From positions 1,984,001-2,048,000 of the forward strand of contig NZ_CP040078.1 of assembly GCF_005280735.1 (NCBI RefSeq): DNA of 64,000 nt, read 5' to 3'. The notes beneath the pieces were generated by a model that had not been told where the DNA came from, did no database searches, and saw nothing but the letters and a program-made list of their open reading frames with translations. Shown here piece by piece: positions 8,390 to 16,266 of the stretch. Positions within the stretch are counted from its first letter, which is position 1; each line of letters begins with the position of its first letter. The position numbers were made by a program, and so were the translations under genes. This DNA is from Trinickia violacea. GTDB taxonomy: Bacteria; Pseudomonadota; Gammaproteobacteria; Burkholderiales; Burkholderiaceae.

Positions 8390-10182
8390 TAATCGTTGTC
8401 GAACATCGTCATGTTGCGTTCCAATTCCTCACGCGCCAGCAACGGGTCCATGTCTTCCATCGGACGCGATGCGAGCGTGCCGTCCGGCTTGCGGTATGAG
8501 CTCGCGCGGAAGCGCTGCTGTTGCTGGGACACGAGCATTTCGACGATCCATGGTTCGTCGTCGGCGAATACCCGCGCGATCGACTCCTTCAGCTCGGCGT
8601 TCGTTGCGATGCGCAGGTACTTCAAGTGGAATGCCGCGGCCAGTTGCTCGAAGTTCGGATTGCCGACGCCCGAATGCACGTCCGTCCCGACCTGGCGACC
8701 GTCGAAGAAGCGCGTCTGCGTGTTGCGGATGCTCTGGTATCCGTCGTTGTTGCTGATGAAGAGTTTGGCGTTCAGCCGGTTGTGGCCGAGGAACATCAGC
8801 TCTTGAATATTGAAGAGCACGCTGCCGTCGCCGGTGACCAGGACGCCGCGGCGCTTGCGATCGTCCGCAATGCAGGCGCCGACGAGCGCCGGAAGATCCC
8901 AGCCCATCGCGCCCATGCATGCGCTCGTGAAAGCGACCTGGCCGTCTTTCACGCGGTGGTTCTGATAGGCGATGATGCAGCCGTCGAGCGAGTTGCCGCT
9001 CACGACGATGTCGGTATCGCCCAGTTGCCGCGACAGCTCGTCGTACGCAGCGTAGATATCGACGTGCTCCTTTTGCAGATGCTCGGAAGAAGGCATCGGC
9101 GGGTACTCGCGCTTCCACATCGCGCAGGCGTCGAGCCAGCGCTGCGGGGTTTTCCGGTCGCGCAATTCGAGCTCTGCGCGAAACGCGGCGATAAATTCGT
9201 TCGCATCCGCCAGCACCGGCAGATCGATCGTGATGTTGCGCTTCTCGAGATCGCCTTCGTCGATGTTCACGAGAATCTTCTTCGCCTTCGGCGCGAATTT
9301 GTCGCTGAATCCGATGGCCGCGATCGACAGGCTCGTGCCGATCGCGAGCACGAGATCCGCATTTTGCAGCGCAAAGTTGGCGCGACGTTGCCCGCCGGGA
9401 CCGATCCGGCCTTGGAAACAGGGATCGTCTTCGGCAAGCGCATCCATCGCGCTGATGGTCGACATGGCCGGCACGCGCAGATCCGCGACGAGTTTGCGGA
9501 AGGACTGGCGTGCGCCGCCGAGCACGATGCCGTTGCCGTAGAGAATGACCGGCCGCTTGGCAACCGCGAACCAATCGGCGATCTGTGCGACAGCCGCCTG
9601 GTCGAGTTCCGGCGTGGCTTTCCCTTCCGGCACATAGGCGCGCTGTTGCTCCGGCTCGATCAGGGCGGACTGGATGTCGAGGGGAAGGTTGAGCCAGACC
9701 GGACCGGGCCGGCCGGCCCGCGCGAGATACAGGCACTTTTCCAGCTCGTAGCGGAGGTCTTCGGCACGCGTCACCGTGACTGCATGTTTCGTGACCGGCG
9801 CGGCCATCGGCGTGATGTTGATCTCCTGTGGCCCTACCTGGCGCTGGCGGTCGTAGTCCGCCATGATGGCCGTGCGCACCTGCCCGGAAATCACGAGAAC
9901 CGGGATGGAATCGACCCAGGCGCCCGCGACGCCGCTCAATGCGTTGGTGCTGCCCGGACCCGTCGTGACGAGGCATACGCCAAGACCTTCCGTCACCCGC
10001 GCATAGCCTTCGGCCGCGATTGCGCAGGCTTGCTCGTGGTAGTTGCACCAATAGCGCAAGTCGGGCGAGCGGCCCAACGCGTCGCATAGATACATGATCC
10101 CGCCGCCCGAGACCATGAACACATCCTTGACGCCCTCCTCGGCGACACGCTGAAACACATAATCCGCGACACTGATTGCCAT
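8389..10182 (-). CDS. ThDP-dependent acetolactate-synthase-fold enzyme, YerE-like candidate for branched-sugar synthesis
   Basis: 597 residues. All three domains of the acetohydroxyacid-synthase fold are present: the catalytic glutamate region WCNYHEQACAIAAEGYARV (Glu50), the central DHS-like NAD/FAD fold (RPVILYGNGIVLGGARQSF), and the ThDP motif from GDGSVLFN (451) to NND (478-480). A housekeeping ilvB would normally sit with ilvH; here the gene lies directly behind rfbFGH and a sugar reductase. In Yersinia, YerE of this family attaches an acetaldehyde unit from pyruvate to CDP-4-keto-3,6-dideoxyglucose. That function is a context-based inference here. Gap to the next upstream gene is 100 bp with a weak Shine-Dalgarno. 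Confidence 0.85.
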   Translation of the reverse strand: MAISVADYVFQRVAEEGVKDVFMVSGGGIMYLCDALGRSPDLRYWCNYHEQACAIAAEGYARVTEGLGVCLVTTGPGSTNALSGVAGAWVDSIPVLVISGQVRTAIMADYDRQRQVGPQEINITPMAAPVTKHAVTVTRAEDLRYELEKCLYLARAGRPGPVWLNLPLDIQSALIEPEQQRAYVPEGKATPELDQAAVAQIADWFAVAKRPVILYGNGIVLGGARQSFRKLVADLRVPAMSTISAMDALAEDDPCFQGRIGPGGQRRANFALQNADLVLAIGTSLSIAAIGFSDKFAPKAKKILVNIDEGDLEKRNITIDLPVLADANEFIAAFRAELELRDRKTPQRWLDACAMWKREYPPMPSSEHLQKEHVDIYAAYDELSRQLGDTDIVVSGNSLDGCIIAYQNHRVKDGQVAFTSACMGAMGWDLPALVGACIADDRKRRGVLVTGDGSVLFNIQELMFLGHNRLNAKLFISNNDGYQSIRNTQTRFFDGRQVGTDVHSGVGNPNFEQLAAAFHLKYLRIATNAELKESIARVFADDEPWIVEMLVSQQQQRFRASSYRKPDGTLASRPMEDMDPLLAREELERNMTMFDND

Positions 10183-10267
10183 CTGATTTCGCCCGATTGA
10201 AAGAGTGACTTGATTCGCGCCTTGTGAGCGAGGCCGCCCGCATTGACAAGGGTGTACAAAGACTGCC

Positions 10268-10282
10268 CGCCGGTTCCCGGCG
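10268..10282 (-). other. Short hairpin directly after the reductase stop codon
   Basis: CGCCGG (10268-10273) and CCGGCG (10277-10282) around a 3-base loop lie immediately downstream of the stop of the NDP-sugar reductase gene on the minus-strand transcript. No U-tract. Its position right behind a stop codon matches that of the longer hairpin at 8354-8389. Confidence 0.4.
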
Positions 10283-11359
10283 TCACTTCAGGTCCGACCG
10301 CTTGCGGTGCCAAGCCAAGGTTCTGCGGATCGCTTCGTCGAGGGGCACGGCCACGCGCACACCCAATTCAGTCTCGATTCGCTTGAGCGAGGGCAAGTAC
10401 GCCGACGGCGTCGCGCCAGGCACCGGGATGCCCTTGATCGTCACGGCGTCCGCCGGGTAGCCGCCCGCAGCGGCGACCCGACGCGCCAGCTCGCCGACCG
10501 ATACCGCCTCTTTGCCGCCGACGTTGTACGGCACGCCGCTGCGGCCGCGCACCAGAATCGTCAGCAGCCAGACGACGAGATCGGCCGCATAGAGATACGA
10601 ACGTAATGGCGTGCCGTCGCCGGTGACGACAATCTGGCGCCCATGCAACGCGTCGCGGATGAAATTGCCGATAACGTAGTTGTGCTCGAGAGACAGATGC
10701 GGCCCGACAAACGCGAAACAGCGCGCAATCAGGGCGTTGAAGCCATGCGTGTACGCAGCGACCGACGTCATGACCTCCATCGTCCGCTTCGATTGTCCGT
10801 ACACGCTGCGCTCGGAGACATAGTCGGCGATGCCCGCGGGGCCCTCGACGTACCGCGAGACGTCGCTCGAATCGGACGGCAGATACACCGAGCCCGATGT
10901 CGTCAGCAGCAGCGATTTCGTCTGGTGACGCACGGCCATGTCGACGACGCGGCGCGTGCCGTCGATTGCCGAATTCAATTGGCGCTCCGCCCAGTCCGTT
11001 CGCTGGTCCACGTTGTTTTCTGACGCAGCATGCAGAATGTGCGTGCAGGGTTCGGCGGGGATGGCGAAGTCCGCCAACGAGCCTGTGACGAAGCGCAACG
11101 CCTCGCGGCCGCGCAAATGCGGCGCGCGCGCGCTCAAGAAACGCTCGGGCGAGCGGCTGAGGACAGTGATCCGCAGATCGAGCCGATGCGCCTGGTTTGC
11201 CCATAGCAGCGACTCCAACAGCCAAATGCCGAAAAAGCCGGTGCCTCCGGTCAGGAAGAGGTGCGCGCCGCGCAGCTCGGACCAGATCGGCGCGAGGCCC
11301 CGCGACACGTTATCCAGGTCTTCCTGGAAGAGCGAGTAGCCGTGTGGAATATCAAGCAT
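10283..11359 (-). CDS. NAD-dependent epimerase/dehydratase family protein, likely CDP-sugar C4 reductase (RfbJ/YerF-like)
   Basis: 358 residues from MLDIPHGYSLFQEDL; the frame is open further upstream, but this ATG overlaps the glycosyltransferase stop by 8 bp and gives the N-terminal helix usual in the CDP-abequose-synthase group. The cofactor motif TGGTGFFGIWLLESL is about 30 residues in. Catalytic Ser, Tyr and Lys appear in TTSGSVYLPS and SVYGQSKRTME. The family reduces 4-keto groups of CDP-3,6-dideoxysugars or of their branched derivatives. With the ThDP enzyme next door a YerF-type reduction of the branch ketone is the favoured inference; abequose or paratose synthase is the alternative. 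Confidence 0.85.
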   Translation of the reverse strand: MLDIPHGYSLFQEDLDNVSRGLAPIWSELRGAHLFLTGGTGFFGIWLLESLLWANQAHRLDLRITVLSRSPERFLSARAPHLRGREALRFVTGSLADFAIPAEPCTHILHAASENNVDQRTDWAERQLNSAIDGTRRVVDMAVRHQTKSLLLTTSGSVYLPSDSSDVSRYVEGPAGIADYVSERSVYGQSKRTMEVMTSVAAYTHGFNALIARCFAFVGPHLSLEHNYVIGNFIRDALHGRQIVVTGDGTPLRSYLYAADLVVWLLTILVRGRSGVPYNVGGKEAVSVGELARRVAAAGGYPADAVTIKGIPVPGATPSAYLPSLKRIETELGVRVAVPLDEAIRRTLAWHRKRSDLK

Positions 11360-12305
11360 CGCTGTTCTCGAAGTTGATGCGTTCGTGTTCGACGACCATC
11401 GGACGCCGGACCGTATGGGTGACGAGCAGGCCGATATATTCACCGAGCAATCCAACCAGCAGGAACAGCATGCCGAGGAAGAAAAAGAGGCTGATGGCGA
11501 GCGGCGCAATGCCCATTTGAAATTCGCTCCATGCCATGAGCTTGCGGACCAGGTAATAGATCCCCATGAGAAAGCTCAGGCCGCTCATGCAGGCGCCCAT
11601 CAGCGTCGCAAGCCGCAGCGGTGCCTTCGAGTGATTGACGATGCCGAGCAGGGCGCTGTCGAGATACACGAAAAACGTGCCCTTCGAGATGCCGCGCTTC
11701 CTCACCGGCTTGTCGAACGGAACCTCCGCGCGTGCATAGCCGATTTCGCAAATGAGTCCGCGGAAATAGGGGTAAGGGTCATCGATGTCGCGCAGGATAT
11801 CCATGACCGCGCGGTCATACAGACCGAAGCCGGTGAAGTTCTGGACTTGCTCGACATCGGAAATGCGGGTGATCAGCGAGTAGTACGCCCTGCGCAAAAG
11901 CGGAGTCAAGCCGCGCTCCTCGTGCTTGCGGCGTACCCCGATCGCAATCTTGAATCCTTCCTCCCAGCGCCGAATGAATTCGGGCAGCAGCTCGGGCGGG
12001 TCTTCCAGGTCGGAAGCCATGCCGATCACCGCGTCGCCTTTGGCAAGCAGCAAGGCGTGGTAGGGCGAACGAATGTGCCCGAAATTGCGCACGTTGACGA
12101 TCGCCTTCAAACGCTTGTCGTTTCGGGCGACCTTGCGTATCACGTCCACCGTGCCGTCGGTCGACGCGTTGTCGATCAGAATGATCTCGTAGTCGTACTG
12201 CGGCACCTGCAGCATCGCCGCCGTGATGCGCGCGTGCAGTTCTTCGATGTTGTCTCTTTCGTTGAAGCAGCCAGCCACGATACTGATCAATTTTCGGTCG
12301 CTCAT
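11352..12305 (-). CDS. GT2 family glycosyltransferase, GtrB/DPM1-like, with two C-terminal membrane helices
   Basis: 317 residues. N-terminal GT-A domain with ISIVAGCFNERDNIEELHA, nucleotide-binding IILIDNASTDGTVDV and the acidic metal motif MASDLEDPPELL. Two hydrophobic segments near residues ~230-255 and ~265-295 anchor it, as in GtrB and ArnC enzymes that load a sugar onto undecaprenyl phosphate. It overlaps gtrA by 4 bp (ATGA), the usual gtrA-gtrB coupling of O-antigen-modification systems. The donor sugar cannot be read from sequence; glucose and a deoxysugar of this locus are both possible. Confidence 0.92.
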   Translation of the reverse strand: MSDRKLISIVAGCFNERDNIEELHARITAAMLQVPQYDYEIILIDNASTDGTVDVIRKVARNDKRLKAIVNVRNFGHIRSPYHALLLAKGDAVIGMASDLEDPPELLPEFIRRWEEGFKIAIGVRRKHEERGLTPLLRRAYYSLITRISDVEQVQNFTGFGLYDRAVMDILRDIDDPYPYFRGLICEIGYARAEVPFDKPVRKRGISKGTFFVYLDSALLGIVNHSKAPLRLATLMGACMSGLSFLMGIYYLVRKLMAWSEFQMGIAPLAISLFFFLGMLFLLVGLLGEYIGLLVTHTVRRPMVVEHERINFENSDA

Positions 12306-12733
12306 TCGCGCTGCGCCTTATTGAAAGTGAAACGGTCATGGCCGACATACGAAATCACGATGCCGACGGTCATGAGCATGGCCTGGGCAATCCAGAATGG
12401 GATGCCGATGACGTTCACCAGCAGCCAAAGTCCGGCAATGCCGATCAGCGCGTTGCCGCCGTACACGACATAACAACGCAGATATTCCTGGAGCCAACGT
12501 CCGTGAGACCGGAACACGAATAGCTTGTAGGCGATAAACGCCTCGGTAATGCTGACGACGTTGGCGATCGCCCCGATGGCGACGATGTGCAGGTGGCGAG
12601 TCAGCGCGTAGTAAAGGCCGACGGACACGAAATAGCCAAATGCCGTGTTGAGTCCGCCGATCAGCAGATACCGGAATCCCTTCCGGCCAATCTGCGGATA
12701 GGCGGTCAGGATGCGCGTCAGTGTCGTCCTCAT
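12302..12733 (-). CDS. gtrA: GtrA family four-helix membrane protein (putative lipid-linked sugar flippase)
   Basis: 143 residues with four predicted membrane helices. The N-terminal FRYLLIGGLNTAFGYFVSVG and the last segment GIVISYVGHDRFTFN are the conserved ends of the GtrA/DPMS family. Such proteins move undecaprenyl-phosphate-linked monosaccharide across the inner membrane or scaffold the GtrB enzyme. It sits between rfbH (47-bp gap) and the GtrB-like gene (4-bp overlap), so the lipid-linked donor is probably made in this locus. Confidence 0.9.
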   Translation of the reverse strand: MRTTLTRILTAYPQIGRKGFRYLLIGGLNTAFGYFVSVGLYYALTRHLHIVAIGAIANVVSITEAFIAYKLFVFRSHGRWLQEYLRCYVVYGGNALIGIAGLWLLVNVIGIPFWIAQAMLMTVGIVISYVGHDRFTFNKAQRE

Positions 12734-12780
12734 ACGTAGGCTTGCCTCGTGAGTCCTGGGAGCGGGGTAACGCGCAAACG

Positions 12781-14100
12781 CTAGAAATTGACGCCGAGAA
12801 ACGTTTCGATTTTAGTCGCAAGGTAGTCGAGCCGTGCTTCGTCGAGACCGGGAAATACGCCGACCCAGAAGGTGTTGTTCATGACGATATCCGTGTTGGT
12901 CAGATCGGCGCTCACGCGATAGTGACGGCCGATCATGTAGGGCTGGCGGGTCAGGTTGCCTGCGAACAGCAGGCGCGTGCCGATCTTTTCCTGGTCGAGG
13001 TAGGTGAGCAGATCGACGCGGCGCACGTCGGCTTCCGGGCGGAGGGTGATCGGGAAGCCGAACCACGACGGATCGGAGTTGGGCGTGGCTTCGGGAAGAA
13101 TGAGCCAATCCTCGCAGGACGTCAGCCGGCCGGACAGGTAGGCGAAATTGCGGCGGCGCGCTTCGATGAACGACGCAGCGCGTTCGAGCTGCGCGAGGCC
13201 GCATGCGGCCTGCATGTCCGTAATCTTGAGGTTGTAGCCCAGGTGAGAATACGTGTACTTGTGATCGTAGCCCTCGGGCAAATCGCCGAGCTTCCAGCAG
13301 AAGCGCTTGGTGCAGGTGTTGTCCTTGCCTGGCGCGCAGTAGCAGTCTCGCCCCCAATCGCGGAACGACGCGGCGATATCCTTGAGTTCGTAGCTATTCG
13401 TAAAGACTGCGCCGCCTTCGCCCATCGTGATGTGATGCGCGGGATAAAAGCTGAGCGTGCCGATATCGCCGAAGGTGCCGACGAGCTTGCCGTCATACGT
13501 GGAGCCGAGCGCATCGCAGCAGTCTTCGATCAGCCACAGGTTGTACTTCCTGCACAACGCGACGATCGCGTCGAGGTTGAACGGATTGCCGAGCGTATGG
13601 GCCAGCATGATCGCCTTCGTTTTCGGGCTGATGGCCGCTTCCACCTTCGATGCGTCGATGTTGTAGTTGCCGAGCGCTACGTCCACGAATACCGGCACCG
13701 CACCGAACTGCAGGATGGGATTGACCGTGGTCGGGAAGCCTGCCGCCACGCCGATGACTTCGTCTCCCTGGCGGATCGCGCGTTCGCCGAGCTTTGGCGA
13801 GGTCAGCGTCGAAAAGGCAACCAAGTTTGCAGACGAGCCAGAATTCACGGTGATCGCGTGGTCCACCCCTATGAACGCCGCGAGCCGCTTCTCGAACGCG
13901 TCGTTGAACCGGCCGGCGGTGAGCCAGCCGTCGAGACACGCATCGACCATCGTGACCATCTCGCGGGGGCCCATCACCTTGCCCGACGGCGGCACGGTAG
14001 AGACGCCCGGCGCGAAGAGCGGCGGCTTGGTGGCAAGCGCGCCGTATTCGTTGACCAACTGCAGGATCTGAGTGCGAAGCGATTCCAGGTTCGTAGTCAT
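12781..14100 (-). CDS. rfbH: CDP-4-dehydro-6-deoxyglucose 3-dehydratase (E1)
   Basis: 439 residues, full length for RfbH/E1. PLP fold with SNLV-type phosphate site SGSSANLVAF. The usual Schiff-base lysine is replaced by His in SFYPAHHITMGEGGAV (His222-223), which defines this dehydratase. The [2Fe-2S] ligand pattern C-X57-C-X1-C-X7-C is exact: Cys195, Cys253, Cys255, Cys263. It makes CDP-4-keto-3,6-dideoxyglucose with a ferredoxin-type E3 reductase partner, for which no gene is seen in this window. It overlaps rfbG by 4 bp. Confidence 0.95.
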   Translation of the reverse strand: MTTNLESLRTQILQLVNEYGALATKPPLFAPGVSTVPPSGKVMGPREMVTMVDACLDGWLTAGRFNDAFEKRLAAFIGVDHAITVNSGSSANLVAFSTLTSPKLGERAIRQGDEVIGVAAGFPTTVNPILQFGAVPVFVDVALGNYNIDASKVEAAISPKTKAIMLAHTLGNPFNLDAIVALCRKYNLWLIEDCCDALGSTYDGKLVGTFGDIGTLSFYPAHHITMGEGGAVFTNSYELKDIAASFRDWGRDCYCAPGKDNTCTKRFCWKLGDLPEGYDHKYTYSHLGYNLKITDMQAACGLAQLERAASFIEARRRNFAYLSGRLTSCEDWLILPEATPNSDPSWFGFPITLRPEADVRRVDLLTYLDQEKIGTRLLFAGNLTRQPYMIGRHYRVSADLTNTDIVMNNTFWVGVFPGLDEARLDYLATKIETFLGVNF

Positions 14101-15170
14101 GAGTCGAGGTAGGCGCGAATTTGGGAGTGACTCAAAGCCTGCATGTCGGCTTCGCTAAGGAAAGCCGCGTGCCATTCGACGATCTTGTCGATCGCTTGTG
14201 AAAGGCGCCAGCGAGGTTTCCAACCTAGCAAGCCACGTGCCTTGGAACAGTCGAGCTTGAGCGCGTTCGCTTCATGCACCTGCTGAGTGTCGTGCTGTTC
14301 CCAGCGGGCGCCGGGTCCCCATTGCGATGCGAAGCGCTCGACGATCCAACGGACCGGCTGCGTATCGGCATCGTCGGGGCCGAAGTTCCAGGCGCCGGCA
14401 TACTTCGGGCCGTCAGCCAGCAGTCCTTCTGCTAACTGCAGGTATCCGCCAAGCGGCTCGAGTACATGCTGCCAAGGCCGTATCGAGTTCGGATTGCGAA
14501 TCGCCACGGCTCTTCCCGACGACAGCGAACGCAGAATATCGGGAACCAGCCGGTCTTGGGCCCAATCGCCGCCTCCGATCACGTTGCCTGCGCGCGCGCT
14601 TGCCACTGCAACGCCGTGCCGCAGGTAATCGGCGGGATTGAAGAAACTATTGCGATACGACTCGGTAATGAGTTCGGCACACGCCTTGCTATTGCTATAG
14701 GGATCGAAGCCGCCCATGCGGTCGTTTTCCCGATAGCCCCATAACCATTCGAGATTTTCGTAGCACTTGTCGCTCGTCACGTTGATGACGGCTCGCACGG
14801 AGTCGGTACGCCGCACGGCTTCCAGCAAGTTGACTGTGCCCATCAGATTCGTCGAATAGGTCTCGACCGGAGCCTCATAGGAGCGGCCGACCAAAGGCTG
14901 CGCCGCCATATGAATGATGGTTTCCGGACGGCACGATTGAACAGCGTCGAAGAGCTTGTCGTAGTCGCGAATATCGCCGACGACCGAGTGCATCGAATCG
15001 CCGACCCTGGCGACCTCGAAGAGGCTCGGCGTAGTGGGCGGCGGCAACGCGTATCCGCTGACGTCAGCGCCCAACTCCTGAAGCCAGAGACACAGCCAGC
15101 TTCCCTTGAACCCGGTATGCCCGGTGACAAGCACACGCTTGCCGCGCCAGAATGAATCGCTTACGCCCAT
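14097..15170 (-). CDS. rfbG: CDP-glucose 4,6-dehydratase
   Basis: 357 residues from MGVSDSFWRGKRVLVTGHTG; this start puts the GHTGFKGSWL NAD motif at the distance found in RfbG proteins and overlaps the rfbF stop by 10 bp. Another ATG lies three codons upstream. The catalytic region reads INVTSDKCYEN and, further on, DPYSNSKACAE (Tyr and Lys), with Asp-Lys of TSDK as in CDP-glucose dehydratases. The product, CDP-4-keto-6-deoxyglucose, is the substrate of RfbH encoded next. Confidence 0.95.
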   Translation of the reverse strand: MGVSDSFWRGKRVLVTGHTGFKGSWLCLWLQELGADVSGYALPPPTTPSLFEVARVGDSMHSVVGDIRDYDKLFDAVQSCRPETIIHMAAQPLVGRSYEAPVETYSTNLMGTVNLLEAVRRTDSVRAVINVTSDKCYENLEWLWGYRENDRMGGFDPYSNSKACAELITESYRNSFFNPADYLRHGVAVASARAGNVIGGGDWAQDRLVPDILRSLSSGRAVAIRNPNSIRPWQHVLEPLGGYLQLAEGLLADGPKYAGAWNFGPDDADTQPVRWIVERFASQWGPGARWEQHDTQQVHEANALKLDCSKARGLLGWKPRWRLSQAIDKIVEWHAAFLSEADMQALSHSQIRAYLDS

Positions 15171-15931
15171 GTTTTCCATGGCGCATTGCCTGAAGACCAG
15201 AGCTGTTCGAGGTAAGTCTTGTCTCGCAATGTGTCCATCGGCTGCCAGAAATCGCGATGAAACCACGTCTGAAGTTCGCCTTCGGCTGCCAACCTTTCCA
15301 GCGGTTCAGCCTCCCATAGCGTGTCGTCGCCCCGTATGTAGTCGATCACCTTTGGGTTGAGGATGAAAAATCCGCCATTGATCCAGGACCCGTCGCCGCG
15401 CGGTTTTTCGCGAAAGCTGCGGACGACGTGCCCTTCCAGGTCCAGTGCGCCGAAGCGCCCAGGCTGTTGGGTTGCCGTAAGCGTGGCAAGCTTGCCGCTC
15501 GTCCGGTGAAATTCGATAGCCGCGGTGATATTGATATTGCCCACGCCGTCTCCATACGTGAAGCAGAAGTCATCTTCCCCGAGGTAGTCACGGACGCGTT
15601 TTAAGCGTCCACCGGTCATGGTTTGTTCACCGGTGTCGACTAGCGTGACACGCCAGGACTCGGCGCTGTTCTGGTGAACGTCCATCTTGTTGTTGCGCAT
15701 GTCGAGCGTGATGTCGGACATGTGCAGAAAGTAGTTCGCGAAGTACTCTTTGATGACGTACCCCTTATAGCCGCAACACACGATGAAATCGTTGATCCCA
15801 TGCTGGGAATAGATCTTCATGATGTGCCATAGGATCGGTCTGCCACCGATTTCGACCATGGGCTTTGGCTTAAGAGACGTCTCTTCGGATATCCGGGTAC
15901 CTAGTCCACCTGCAAGCAGAACTGCTTTCAT
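15161..15931 (-). CDS. rfbF: Glucose-1-phosphate cytidylyltransferase
   Basis: 256 residues, typical length. Nucleotide-binding start MKAVLLAGGLGTRISEET, followed by KPMVEIGGRPILWHIMKIYS and the acidic metal site FCFTYGDGVGNINI. It makes CDP-glucose from CTP and glucose-1-phosphate, the committed step for 3,6-dideoxyhexoses. First gene of the long minus-strand polysaccharide operon; the 335 bp upstream are AT-richer and hold the likely promoter. Confidence 0.96.
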   Translation of the reverse strand: MKAVLLAGGLGTRISEETSLKPKPMVEIGGRPILWHIMKIYSQHGINDFIVCCGYKGYVIKEYFANYFLHMSDITLDMRNNKMDVHQNSAESWRVTLVDTGEQTMTGGRLKRVRDYLGEDDFCFTYGDGVGNINITAAIEFHRTSGKLATLTATQQPGRFGALDLEGHVVRSFREKPRGDGSWINGGFFILNPKVIDYIRGDDTLWEAEPLERLAAEGELQTWFHRDFWQPMDTLRDKTYLEQLWSSGNAPWKTWA

Positions 15932-16266
15932 GTCTCATGGTGTCCTCATAATTCCGGAGCAAGTAAGATAGCGCAATAAGGGGATGAAAGGCTAGCGCTG
16001 TCTTAGCGAATTGGGATTCGTAACCCTCTGTTTGACGATGGTTGACGGGTGTCACGCCGTCTATGAGAAATCTGGAACCGGGGGCAGGGAAAATTCGACG
16101 ATCCTATGCATGCCGAATGAATATTTTGCGGATATGAAAGTCAACTTGCTTTAAGTTTTAGGTAAATTCGATCTGTCGCTCTTGTCGGCATCGATCTTTT
16201 TTCCGATATCTGATGTTGCATTTATGCAGAATGCATCAGGCAATCTCCAGCGAAATTACCGCGGCG
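15932..16266. other. Intergenic region upstream of rfbF, likely promoter region
   Basis: AT-richer than its surroundings and without a supported gene. On the minus strand TTGACT (16139-16144) could be a -35 box, but the -10 region about 17 bases on (TATTCA/TTCATT) is weak. An imperfect hairpin formed by CTGATG (16210-16215) and CATCAG (16234-16239), with TGCATT/AATGCA inside, lies 28 bp after the ankyrin gene and may end that transcript. I found no JUMPstart/ops-like element. Confidence 0.4.

Noticed and set aside
15932..16266. JUMPstart/ops element expected before a polysaccharide operon
   Set aside because: No GGCGGTAGC-like sequence on the minus strand in this interval.
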